Shown here piece after piece: positions 26,644-35,173 of a stretch of 64,000 nucleotides of DNA (its first letter is position 1; every line of letters begins with the position of its first letter). Below the pieces are notes generated by a model. The model did no database searches. It was given only the letters and a program-made list of their open reading frames with translations, and was not told where the DNA came from. Position numbers and translations under genes: made by a program. Source of the DNA: Candidatus Krumholzibacteriota bacterium (GTDB lineage: Bacteria; Krumholzibacteriota; Krumholzibacteriia; JAJRXK01); assembly GCA_024276305.1 (NCBI GenBank), contig JAJRXK010000023.1, positions 1 through 64,000 on the forward strand. The letters are read 5' to 3'.

Positions 26644-28251
26644 TCAGTTCTTTTCTTCGCGCAGATTCTTGGGAGCTTCGGGGGCGAGGGTGTTCCCCAC
26701 TCCACTCGGTGCGACGAAGATCTGACCTTCTCCATTGACCAGAGTCCAGGTCGCGACGGGACGCAGCTCGAGTCCGTTCAGATCAATCGGAGAATACTCA
26801 TCGGGCAGGTCGAAGGTCACCGCGGTGGCCGCGTCGAAGTCGCCGTTGTAGGGCTCTCGGTGGCGGACCACTGCGAAACCGCAGGTGAGAGGCCGACCGT
26901 AGATCTTGTAGTCGTTTCCCTTGCCGTCCACCCCACTCTGGATCACATAAGGGGGGCCGAGGGGCTTGCCCAGATCGACATCGAAGGCCCCCGCTAGGTT
27001 CTTCGCCCACTTCTCCGGCTGGGATGCCGCGTCCCAAACATTGACTCCCAACAGGTACGTGGTGGCGGTGAGGCCGGTGTCATCGGCGCGGTGCACCCAG
27101 TGACTGGCCAGGTTGTTCATGATCGCCTGGTCGTCGGTGAAGCTGCCTGCCAGTCCGGCGCGAGACTTGAAGACATAGCCGGTTTCGAACAGGCCCACAC
27201 CCTGAGCCAGGGCCTGAGTGTGCTTGTTGTAGATGATCTCGGGAAGGCTCGCCCCGAAGTCCCGAGTCGGATTGTATTCGAACTCCAGGCTCAGGATATG
27301 TGCGGTGGGCGGATTGACATACGATTCCTCCCAACTCGAGCTTCCCACGTAGGGCACATTGGCCACGTTGGGAATGATGTAGATTTGCCGGCCGCCGAAG
27401 GCACTGCGATTCTCGTCGACATAGGTGCGCAATTCGCTGAGAAAGACGCGTACTCCCCGCATCCAGTACCAGTCCATGAACTCCGAGGAGTTGAATTGGG
27501 TGTGCAGAGGATGCTCGGCCACTCGGCCACCGCTGACGATGCGGACCTGCAGGGCGGAATTCGCGGAGTTGTCGAACATGATGCCCCCGGGGTGGATTCC
27601 CCCGACGAGGGGCTCGTTGAGCCGTGCGGCGTTGTAGGCGCGGTGGAGGCTCCGGACCGCGGGTGAGCTGAAATTCGTCACGCGGCGAGCCAGCGAGGCG
27701 AAGTACACCGGAACGCGGGCCTCGGCCCGATTGACGGCATTGGCGGGTGGGTCGCCGGCCTGAGGGCTGGGGTTCCATCCTGGGATCGTGATGTTCTGTC
27801 CCTGGAGCTCGACGACGGTGTCTTCCCAAAAGTGAATGTAGGCGTCTTCCCCGTCGATTCCGAATTGTGCGGCATTGGCCATCAACCACTGGTGTTCGGA
27901 ATCCTCACCCACGTAGTTGTCGGTGAGCGAATTGTAGACGGCGATGAACTTGAGCTTGGAATTGCGGTTGAGCATGTACTCCACGTCGGGCCGATATCCC
28001 TCGACCACGAAGTCGAAACGATCCGCGATCGCATCGAGGGTGGCGGTGGGCATGGCGCTGTGGGTGTACATGAACATGGCCCGCCGGAGGGGCCACGGAT
28101 TGTTGCACTGGACGGTGGCTTCGATGGGTGCCGCAGCCGATACGATGCTACTGGCGAAGAGGCTCAGAAGAATGAGGGCGGAGGACAACGCAGCGATCGA
28201 TATGCGGCGGCGGGGGGCGCTGCGCACTCGGGTGCGGTTGCTTCGCTTCAT
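26644..28251 (-). CDS. Exported glycoside-hydrolase-like protein (putative TIM barrel)
   Basis: The 535-residue protein has a signal peptide (hydrophobic core after RRRIS, ending SIVSAAAP). The mature part starts NPWPLRRAMFMYTHSAMPTA, then DFVVEGYRPDVEY, FIAVYNSLTDNY, a conserved-looking GGIHPGGIMFDN and WYWMRGVRVFLSELRTY. Alternating strands and helices of this type resemble hypothetical glycoside hydrolases (GHL) that end up on the cell surface. No catalytic acid pair can be named with confidence. It might trim or release the polysaccharide. ATG 28251 was chosen because GGAG lies seven bases upstream. It is convergent with the export operon. Confidence 0.6.
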   Translation of the reverse strand: MKRSNRTRVRSAPRRRISIAALSSALILLSLFASSIVSAAAPIEATVQCNNPWPLRRAMFMYTHSAMPTATLDAIADRFDFVVEGYRPDVEYMLNRNSKLKFIAVYNSLTDNYVGEDSEHQWLMANAAQFGIDGEDAYIHFWEDTVVELQGQNITIPGWNPSPQAGDPPANAVNRAEARVPVYFASLARRVTNFSSPAVRSLHRAYNAARLNEPLVGGIHPGGIMFDNSANSALQVRIVSGGRVAEHPLHTQFNSSEFMDWYWMRGVRVFLSELRTYVDENRSAFGGRQIYIIPNVANVPYVGSSSWEESYVNPPTAHILSLEFEYNPTRDFGASLPEIIYNKHTQALAQGVGLFETGYVFKSRAGLAGSFTDDQAIMNNLASHWVHRADDTGLTATTYLLGVNVWDAASQPEKWAKNLAGAFDVDLGKPLGPPYVIQSGVDGKGNDYKIYGRPLTCGFAVVRHREPYNGDFDAATAVTFDLPDEYSPIDLNGLELRPVATWTLVNGEGQIFVAPSGVGNTLAPEAPKNLREEKN

Positions 28252-28441
28252 GAAAAGGCTCCAGACCATTTCGGGTGGATCGGTTCGGGGGTGGCACATC
28301 CCGATCTCGAGGGCCCCGACCTGTGTCTCAGGCTGCAACAATGGTGCCAAGGACGCAAGAAGGGAAGGGGCGAAGATCGGCAGAAAATCGGCGATTGGAG
28401 GCGGTTTGGACCGGCCTTGCGGCGACCCTCGAGGGAATCTG

Positions 28442-28450
28442 TGCTAGACT
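28442..28450 (+). promoter_or_regulatory. Extended -10 promoter element (TGCTAGACT)
   Basis: TGCTAGACT ends 48 bases before the ATG of the GT4 gene at 28498. It lies in the divergent gap between this gene and the hydrolase-like gene. Confidence 0.45.
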
Positions 28451-28497
28451 TCGCCCTTCTTGGAGAGCGGCCGGCCCCAGCAGGATGCACAAGCCCC

Positions 28498-29658
28498 ATG
28501 ACGGAGTCCCAGACCCTCGCCCCGCCCTCGGGCGACCGCGGTCGAATCAAGGTTGCCTTCGTGATCGATACTCTCTTCTTCCCGGCAGGGGGGACGGAGG
28601 GACAGTTGTTGCATTTGCTGCGGGGCCTCGACCGCGACCGCTTCGAGCCCGAACTCTTCTGTCTGCGCGGCAATGACTGGCTCCGTCGGGAATTCGATCT
28701 GTGCCCGGTCACCATTCTCGACCTTCATTTGTCGAAGAACGCGGACACCCTCCGAAAGATCTGGGGATTCTCGCGGCAGCTGCGCCATCGCTGCGACCTC
28801 GTGCAGACTCACTTTCGTGATGCCAATATGGTGGGCGTGTTGGCCGCCGCGCTGAGCGGAAGGGTCAGGGTTCTGTCCACACGCCGCGGAGTTCCCTACT
28901 GGAATGGTCGGACGGGTCTTCGACTCCTGCGCATTCTGAATGGACGAGTCACTCACTTCTTGGCGAATTGCCACACCACCGCTCAGCTTTGTGCCCGGGA
29001 CGAGGGGATCGCGCCGGCTCGCTTCGATGTGATCTACAACGGGCTGGATGCATCCAGATTCTTCCCCCCTTCCCCGGGAGAGAGAGGGAAGCTGCGCGAG
29101 GAGTTGGGATTGGATCCCGCGGCTCCGGTGGTGGGAATCGTTGCGAATCTGCGACCGGTGAAGGGCATCGATGTCTTTCTGCGGGCCGCAGAACGGGTGG
29201 TGTCGGTGGAGGCGGGGGTGCATTTCGTGATCGTCGGGCAGGGCGACGAGGAGGTTTCGCTTCGCAAGCTGGCAACCGAACTCGGGATCGAGAATCAGGT
29301 CCATTTCCTGGGTGCACGTACGGATGTTCCCTCGTTGCTGCACCTCTTCGACATTGGGGTGCTGGCGTCGCATTCGGAGAGTTTCTCGAACTCCATTCTC
29401 GAGTACCTCGCGAGCGGTCTGCCGGTCGTGGTGACGGATGTGGGTGGCGCGGCGGAGGTCGTGCGTCCGGGGGAAAATGGCCACCTCGTTCCCGCAGGCG
29501 ATCACGTCGCCATGGCCGAACGCTTGGTCGACCTGCTTCGAGTCCCTTCGGGACCGCGGGCCTGGCGAAAGGGCGAGAGCTTGGATGATCGCTTCACGGT
29601 GGAGCGCATGGTACGCGCCCACGAGGATCTCTACTTCCGCCTGATGCAGAGGACCTGA
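28498..29658 (+). CDS. GT4 family glycosyltransferase
   Basis: The 386-residue enzyme shows the complete GT4 pattern. It has an N-terminal glycine-rich loop (FFPAGGTEGQLLHLL), the hinge motif VIYNGLDASRFFP, VVGIVANLRPVKGIDVFLRA at the start of the donor domain, and HSESFSNSILEYLASGLPVV with VGGAAEVV at the nucleotide-sugar site. It is a retaining enzyme acting in the cytoplasm; the sugar is unknown. The open frame upstream to 27832 runs antisense through the hydrolase-like gene and is not coding. The next gene follows after three bases. Confidence 0.92.
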   Translation: MTESQTLAPPSGDRGRIKVAFVIDTLFFPAGGTEGQLLHLLRGLDRDRFEPELFCLRGNDWLRREFDLCPVTILDLHLSKNADTLRKIWGFSRQLRHRCDLVQTHFRDANMVGVLAAALSGRVRVLSTRRGVPYWNGRTGLRLLRILNGRVTHFLANCHTTAQLCARDEGIAPARFDVIYNGLDASRFFPPSPGERGKLREELGLDPAAPVVGIVANLRPVKGIDVFLRAAERVVSVEAGVHFVIVGQGDEEVSLRKLATELGIENQVHFLGARTDVPSLLHLFDIGVLASHSESFSNSILEYLASGLPVVVTDVGGAAEVVRPGENGHLVPAGDHVAMAERLVDLLRVPSGPRAWRKGESLDDRFTVERMVRAHEDLYFRLMQRT

Positions 29659-29661
29659 TCG

Positions 29662-30864
29662 ATGGATGTCTTGGTCTTGCGAGGATTGAGCTGGATGTTG
29701 CTGGTGCCGGCGGCGGGTCTGGTGCTCTACAACATGACCTTGGCCCTGCTCTCCCTGAGACGAGAGCATCCGGGTCCCTTGGCGACCTCTTCGGAGTTGC
29801 CCCGATTCGTCTTGGTGATGCCGGCCCATGACGAGGGGTCGACCATTGCCTCCGCCCTCGAAGCCTGCGCTCGGCTCGACTATCCCGAGGACCGGTACCA
29901 GCTGTTGGTCGTGGCGGACAATTGCAGCGATGACACCGCAGCCGTGGTCCGGGCTCACGGAATCCGTTGTTGGGATCGCCACGATCGCGAGCGCCGCGGG
30001 AAGGGTTATGCCCTGCGCTTCGCCTTCGACCAGTTGCTCGAGGAGGATTTCGACGCTTTCGTGGTCCTCGATGCAGATTGCTGGCTCGACCCCCACGCTC
30101 TGCGGCGCTTCGCGGCAGAGCTCTCCGAGGGGCGCCGGGTCCTCCAAGCGAAGTATGTGGTGTCGAATCCCGATGCGACTCCGGTAAGCTATGTGGTGGC
30201 AGTGGGCAATGAGATCGAGAACAGTCTCTACTATCGTCCTAAGAGTGAGCTGGGTTGGGTGGTGTCCCTCCGAGGCACCGGAATGGTCTTCGTGGCCGAG
30301 GTCTTGAGGGAGCATCCCTGGGGATCCTTCTCCATCGTCGAGGATCTGGACTATACCCTGGGGCTCTATCGGGCGGGCGAGACCGTGACCTTCGTCCCCG
30401 ACGTGAAGGTTCACTCCCCCTTTCCGGAAACGGCGGAGCAGCTGAGAGTGCAGCGGGAGCGGTGGGCCGGAGGCAATGTCCAGATGACCAAGGGTTCCGC
30501 GCTGCGGCTGTTGGCGGAGGGAGTGGTGAGGGGACGATGGTTGATCGTGGACATGGGGTTGACCATCCTGTCCCAGAGTCGTCCCCTGCTGATCGTGGTT
30601 CTGGGGGCCGGCCTGGCGGTCACCGCTGGCGGTTGGTGGCGGGCCGGCGACCTCTTCGCGTCTCGGGCCCTGGCGGCAAGCCTGTCCTTGAATCTGGCCT
30701 TTCTGGCCTATCTGGGGTGGGGAGTGGCCCGTTTGGGGCTCAACCGACATCGAGCCCTCCTTCTCCTGCGGGCTCCAGTGGTGCTGGTGCGTCTGGTGAT
30801 CATCGCCCTGAGGGGGGCGTTGGGCACCACCGCCCGGGGGTGGGAGCGCACGCCTCGGGGTTGA
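29662..30864 (+). CDS. Membrane GT2 glycosyltransferase with QxxRW motif
   Basis: The 400-residue protein starts with a membrane helix (about 9-31), then a GT2 core: VMPAHDEGS, VVADNCSDDTA, VLDADC (DxD at 137-139), VEDLDYTLGLY (acidic base at about 227) and QRERW (264-268). Three further helices close the protein. QxxRW marks processive or lipid-linked GT2 synthases such as cellulose and hyaluronan synthases, so it may build a polymer or a lipid-linked sugar. It forms a two-gene unit with the GT4 enzyme. Confidence 0.88.
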   Translation: MDVLVLRGLSWMLLVPAAGLVLYNMTLALLSLRREHPGPLATSSELPRFVLVMPAHDEGSTIASALEACARLDYPEDRYQLLVVADNCSDDTAAVVRAHGIRCWDRHDRERRGKGYALRFAFDQLLEEDFDAFVVLDADCWLDPHALRRFAAELSEGRRVLQAKYVVSNPDATPVSYVVAVGNEIENSLYYRPKSELGWVVSLRGTGMVFVAEVLREHPWGSFSIVEDLDYTLGLYRAGETVTFVPDVKVHSPFPETAEQLRVQRERWAGGNVQMTKGSALRLLAEGVVRGRWLIVDMGLTILSQSRPLLIVVLGAGLAVTAGGWWRAGDLFASRALAASLSLNLAFLAYLGWGVARLGLNRHRALLLLRAPVVLVRLVIIALRGALGTTARGWERTPRG

Positions 30865-31025
30865 GGGACCCGGCCCTCTCGGCCGCAGAGCGCGCACGGA
30901 TCCTGCTTCTCACCGAGGGGCATCTGCCAGATCGGCCCCGAATTCGACAATCTCCGGCTCCCTGGACCCGAGAGGCCTGAGCGATTACCAAACGATGGAG
31001 AATCCCGATCCTGACCCTGTGTGCG

Positions 31026-32201
31026 GTGCTGATGCTCTTCGCCGCGACCATGATGGCGACCGGTGCTGCGGCCCAGAGCCCGGCGACCGTCCGGAAGGCC
31101 GGAGTTCCCTGGCTGGATTCGGCCTGGTCCTACCGGGTGCTCCTGAGTGTGCACCCAACCATGCTCGACTCGACGGCGACCCTGACCACCTTTCCCCTGG
31201 TGGTGGATGGCGCGGTGCTCTCGATGGTCTTCGCCCGGGCGCGTAGCGACGGAGCGGACATCGTGGTGACCCGATCCGATGGTACGACTCGGCTCCCGCA
31301 CGAGCTCGTGGAGTACGATTCCGGAACGGGGTCGTTGGAGTTGTGGTTCCAAGCCGAGACCCTCTCCTCGGGATCGGCTGACTTCTACGTTTACTACGGC
31401 AACAGTACGGCGGCGACGGTGACTCCCGGTGCGGTCTGGGCCAGCGACTACGTCGCCGTCTACCACTTCGCAGAGAACCCGGGATTGGGCGTGCTCAAGG
31501 ACTACACTTCGGCGGGGAACGACGGGCGAGCGGATCAGGGAGTGAGCAATTGGACCGCATCGGATGTGGGACCGGGAGTCCTCGGTCAGGGCTGGCATTT
31601 CAACGGGACCTCCCACTTCATCAATACCGCGGCCATAAGGACCCAGGATGCGGGCTATACCGTCAGCGCGTGGATGAAGCACGAGACCCGAGGAACGGAC
31701 TTCACCTTCCAGGCGAATCCCGGATTCTGGCATGTCTCCTCCCAGGCCAGCAATGCCACCAACAACATTCAGTACCAGACCGGTACGGTGGATGTGCGGT
31801 GGGGACCGAATCCCATTCCCTTGAATGAATTCCACCAATTCACGTGGGTGTTCAAGCCCACCGCGGGGATCATCGACTTCTACTTCGACGGCATGTTGCA
31901 GTCTCCCCTCTCCTTCTGGCCTCCGGACACCAATCCCACGAACTACTACACGGGTTTTCCTCTCAACCCCAATGGCACCGACCTCGTGGGTATCATGGGC
32001 CCCATCTTCTTCAATTCTCTCGATCTGATGAACGGAATCGGCGACGAATTCCGGGTGAGCGATGCGGAAAAGAGTGGAGCCTGGGTTGCGACCTCCTTTC
32101 GGAATCAGTCCAACCCTGCCGCCTTCTATGCTCTGGGCAACGAAGAGCAGGCCACTCCCTTGGATTCTCCGAGTTGGTCGGGTTTCAAGGCGCGTTACTG
32201 A
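31026..32201 (+). CDS. Secreted DUF2341-LamG protein without FlgD tail (paralogue 3)
   Basis: About 391 residues: hydrophobic leader ending TGAAAQS, DUF2341 domain (PWLDSAWSYRVLL, FYVYYGNST), and LamG-like domain (WHFNGTSHFINT, DEFRVSDAEKSGAWVATSF). Unlike the copies at 5352 and 10726 it lacks the FlgD-like tail and ends in PSWSGFKARY, which is echoed at the end of the protein at 46456. With the GTG start at 31026 the leader lacks basic residues. The frame stays open back to a stop at 30978, and an ATT at 30984, preceded by GAGAGG (30971-30976), would add TKRWR. The true start may therefore be 30984. Confidence 0.82.
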   Translation: MLMLFAATMMATGAAAQSPATVRKAGVPWLDSAWSYRVLLSVHPTMLDSTATLTTFPLVVDGAVLSMVFARARSDGADIVVTRSDGTTRLPHELVEYDSGTGSLELWFQAETLSSGSADFYVYYGNSTAATVTPGAVWASDYVAVYHFAENPGLGVLKDYTSAGNDGRADQGVSNWTASDVGPGVLGQGWHFNGTSHFINTAAIRTQDAGYTVSAWMKHETRGTDFTFQANPGFWHVSSQASNATNNIQYQTGTVDVRWGPNPIPLNEFHQFTWVFKPTAGIIDFYFDGMLQSPLSFWPPDTNPTNYYTGFPLNPNGTDLVGIMGPIFFNSLDLMNGIGDEFRVSDAEKSGAWVATSFRNQSNPAAFYALGNEEQATPLDSPSWSGFKARY

Positions 32202-32229
32202 GCCGCGGAACTCGGGGACGGCCTCGGTG

Positions 32230-33207
32230 TCAATGGCGGGTGAGGAGCGCCTTCAGAGCCAGTTTGTAGAGCGATGGATTCCAGGGATGTCGCCGAAAGT
32301 AGCGTCCCAGAACCTTTCGCGCCTCCCGCCCTTCGCCGGCTTCGAGGGCCTCCCACACTAAATCTCGGGCACAGCGCAGGGCCTTGTCGCGCAAGATGCG
32401 TTGGTAGGGCTCCCCTTCGAACTCTCGACGCTGAAGCTCGGTGAGTGCGAGGAGCGCGCGTAGGTTGGCCACGCGCCGCGAAGGATCGTGAATGATGCTT
32501 CCGGAGTGGTTGCGCTTGCGAGAGAGGACTTCGTCACGGAATCCCACTGCGCCGTGGCATGCACATCGAGCCCAGTAGTCGTCGTCCTCGCCGTAGGCAT
32601 AGCCCTCACGGAACTCTCCCACCTTGCGAGCCACTTCGCGGCGAATGGTGAGCCCGCTGGTGTGCATGAAGCTGCCGTGCTCGAGCACTGCCGCAGCGAT
32701 GTCCTCCTCGATGATCCACTCCTTTTCGGATACCTTCCGATGGGCGAAGCGACGAAAGGTCGACCAGGTGTCCACTCCCGAAGGATTCGTCACGCCCCCT
32801 TCGTCGAAGAGGTCGTAATTCGTGAAGAACATTCCGACTTCTCGGTGGCGAGCGAAGAAGTCGACGGTGTGGCGGACACATCCGCTCAGGAGGAGGTCAT
32901 CCGCGTCGAAGAACATGAGCAATTCGCCGCGGGCGTGAGCGAGGGCGGTATTGCGCGCGGCCGCCACCCCCCCGTTCTCACGGCGAATCGAACGGATTCG
33001 ATCCTGCCACCGGGCCAAGATCGACGGCGTGTCATCGGTCGATCCATCGTCGACCACCAGGATCTCGACTTCGTGGCCCTCGACTTCTGCGGCGCAGGCG
33101 GTGAGAGATTGCAGCGCTTCGTCGAGAAATTCCCCGTAGTTGTAAGTGGGCATGAGAATGGAGAGGGCCGGGCAGGTGGCCTTGGACTGCTCTTCGATCC
33201 GCCTCAC
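32230..33207 (-). CDS. GT2 family glycosyltransferase
   Basis: The 325-residue soluble GT-A enzyme has SILMPTYNYGEFLDEAL, VVDDGSTDDTPS (52-63), GGVAAARNTAL and the metal motif FFDADDLL (100-107). It should add one sugar to a lipid-linked precursor in the cytoplasm. The GTG start at 33207 overlaps the stop of the hexapeptide transferase gene (GTGA on the minus strand); a second GTG at 33225 is possible. The longer open frame upstream overlaps that gene and is not coding. Confidence 0.87.
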   Translation of the reverse strand: MRRIEEQSKATCPALSILMPTYNYGEFLDEALQSLTACAAEVEGHEVEILVVDDGSTDDTPSILARWQDRIRSIRRENGGVAAARNTALAHARGELLMFFDADDLLLSGCVRHTVDFFARHREVGMFFTNYDLFDEGGVTNPSGVDTWSTFRRFAHRKVSEKEWIIEEDIAAAVLEHGSFMHTSGLTIRREVARKVGEFREGYAYGEDDDYWARCACHGAVGFRDEVLSRKRNHSGSIIHDPSRRVANLRALLALTELQRREFEGEPYQRILRDKALRCARDLVWEALEAGEGREARKVLGRYFRRHPWNPSLYKLALKALLTRH

Positions 33208-33830
33208 GTCGAACCCACCGGAGACTCGGTCTGGGAGGGAGGCTTCCAATCGCGGGCCATGGCTCTCGCGGGATTTCCCATGGCCAGGCGATGATCGGGC
33301 ACCGGTCGGGTGACCACGGATCCGGCGGAGACGATGCAACGCTCTCCAACATCCGCCATGATGATGGCCCCTTCTCCGATCCAGGTGTTGGTGCCCACAT
33401 GCACGCGCTCGTACCGAGGCCCCTGGTCGTTGACATTGTGGGTGTCGTCCCAGACTTCGTGCTGACGGCCGCCGCTGAGGATACTCACGCGGGGACTGAT
33501 CAGGACGTGGTCGGCCACGCTGACCGTACCGAGAGCCGCGAAGCCACCGATGGTCACATCGGTGCCGATGCGCGCCGTGCGGTGGCTGACGCGGCATCCG
33601 AATTCGAAGCACACGTCTGCGCGGCAGGACTCCAAGGTCAACATGTAGTAGGCGAGTCGGAGGTAGTTTCCCAGCAGCGTGGGGACGAGGCTCAGAATTT
33701 CTCCTCCGGCGCCGAAGCACCGCTCCCCGGGTCCGAAGAGGGCCTCGAGGCGTGAAGCCATCGCGAGCGGACTGACGAGGACCATGCAGGCCGCAGTCGC
33801 CACGCGCTTGAAGATCCTGCGGAGGTTCAT
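33204..33830 (-). CDS. Hexapeptide-repeat acetyltransferase (LbetaH family)
   Basis: The 208-residue protein has the left-handed beta-helix pattern of CysE/WbbJ-like O-acetyltransferases: RTARIGTDVTIGGFAALG, VSVADHVLISPRVSILSGG, then VHVGTNTWIGEGAIIMADVG and the ending VVTRPVPDHRLAMGNPAR. The N-terminus has a hydrophobic or amphipathic helix (TAACMVLVSPLAM) that may hold it at the membrane. It probably acetylates the polysaccharide precursor. ATG 33830 was chosen; GTG codons at 33836 and 33842 are alternatives. It is coupled to the GT2 gene and divergent from the pyruvyl transferase. Confidence 0.87.
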   Translation of the reverse strand: MNLRRIFKRVATAACMVLVSPLAMASRLEALFGPGERCFGAGGEILSLVPTLLGNYLRLAYYMLTLESCRADVCFEFGCRVSHRTARIGTDVTIGGFAALGTVSVADHVLISPRVSILSGGRQHEVWDDTHNVNDQGPRYERVHVGTNTWIGEGAIIMADVGERCIVSAGSVVTRPVPDHRLAMGNPARAMARDWKPPSQTESPVGST

Positions 33831-33952
33831 CGCCACGCCCACACTTTCCCTATATAAGGACTGAACCTTGCATTAACGTCCTGCTCATCCCTCATGTTAG
33901 CGGCTGTGCCGAGTCGCGACAAGCCGCCTGGACTCGAATCCCGGGAGTCACC

Positions 33953-35173
33953 TTGGCTATGGCCTCCGCGAGACGACCCCTGCGCGTCGGGATCTACGGA
34001 CCCTTCGGTTGGGGCAACCTGGGAGATGCGGCGATCCAGGAGGCGATGCTCGCCAACCTGCGGCGTCGCCACCCCGATGCGGAGGTCCTGGCCTTCTCCC
34101 TGAATCCCCGGGACACGGAGAAGATTCACGCGATCGAATCCCACCCCATCGAACGCGGTTGGAAGAGTCGGAATCCTCTGGGAGACTTCTTGAGGGAGCT
34201 CCGATTTCTGTGGAGGGCCAAGCGCCGGCTCGAGGGCCTCGACCTCTTCATCATCTCCGGTGGGGGTCAAATCGCGGACTTTTGGGGAGGACCGTTCTAT
34301 CATCCCTACAACCTTCTCAAGTGGGTGGGCTGCGCACGGCTCGCAGGGTGCAGGGTTCCGGTTCTGAGCGTCGGAGCGGGGCCGATTCAATATCGCCTGA
34401 GTGCATTCTTCTTGCAGCTGACTCTCCGCATGTCCCATCTGCGCAGTTATCGAGACCGGCAGTCGCACGAGCTGTTGTCGAAGTGGGGCTTCTGTCGCCA
34501 GGATCCCGTCGTGCCGGACCTCGCCTTCAGCTTCCCGGTCGCCGACCGAGGGATTCCCCGGCCTGCGCCCGCCCCCGGAGAGCCGCCTCTGGTGGGAGTG
34601 GGGGTCATGGCCTACTGCCATCCCACTCCTGGAGTGTGGCCGGACCACGATCCCCGTCGCTACCGCCGCTACCTGGACCAGCAGGTGACCCTGGTGCGCG
34701 GATTGGTCCGCGAGGGATGTCGGGTACAGCTCCTGATGACCCAGATCCGCAGCGATCGCTACGCCTTCGATGATCTTGTGGAGATCTTGAGTCGGGACGA
34801 GGGGGGATTGCCTTCGGCGGTGAGGGCCGAACCCACGGAAAGTCTCGACCATGCTCTCGCCCAGATCGCCCGGTGTGACGTCGTCGTGGCCTCTCGCCTG
34901 CACGGGGTGATCCTCTCCTTCCTCCTTCATCGGCCGGTCCTCGCCCTGAGTTATCAGCAAAAGGTGGATGCGGTGGTGGAGCAATTCGGTCAAGAGGAGT
35001 TCCGCTGCGATATCGACGCGACGACCGGGGAGGAGTTGGTGGAGACGGTTCGCAAGTTGCTGGAGTGCCGGGCTCGCGTGGGAGAAGAGATTCGAATCGT
35101 CGCCGAGAAGCACGCTCAGGACTTGGAACGTCAATATGACCGGGTCTTCGGATCCGAGGAGGGGGGGAGATGA
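33953..35173 (+). CDS. Polysaccharide pyruvyl transferase (CsaB-like)
   Basis: The 406-residue protein belongs to the pyruvyl transferase family (PF04230): YGPFGWGNLGDAAIQEA at the N-terminus, the middle FIISGGGQIADFWG and SVGAGPIQ, and the C-terminal VVASRLHGVILSFLLHRPVLAL. These enzymes transfer pyruvate from phosphoenolpyruvate to form an acidic ketal on a sugar, which is often bound by SLH-type domains. TTG at 33953 has GGGAG five bases upstream; ATG at 33959 is the alternative. The last bases overlap the next glycosyltransferase (ATGA). Confidence 0.9.
   Translation: MAMASARRPLRVGIYGPFGWGNLGDAAIQEAMLANLRRRHPDAEVLAFSLNPRDTEKIHAIESHPIERGWKSRNPLGDFLRELRFLWRAKRRLEGLDLFIISGGGQIADFWGGPFYHPYNLLKWVGCARLAGCRVPVLSVGAGPIQYRLSAFFLQLTLRMSHLRSYRDRQSHELLSKWGFCRQDPVVPDLAFSFPVADRGIPRPAPAPGEPPLVGVGVMAYCHPTPGVWPDHDPRRYRRYLDQQVTLVRGLVREGCRVQLLMTQIRSDRYAFDDLVEILSRDEGGLPSAVRAEPTESLDHALAQIARCDVVVASRLHGVILSFLLHRPVLALSYQQKVDAVVEQFGQEEFRCDIDATTGEELVETVRKLLECRARVGEEIRIVAEKHAQDLERQYDRVFGSEEGGR

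Noticed and set aside
28444-30897. An 817-codon open frame on the minus strand opposite the two glycosyltransferase genes
   Set aside because: Its translation is rich in His, Arg, Gln and Gly with no domain, while the plus-strand frames show complete GT4 and GT2 motifs. It arises from high GC codon bias.
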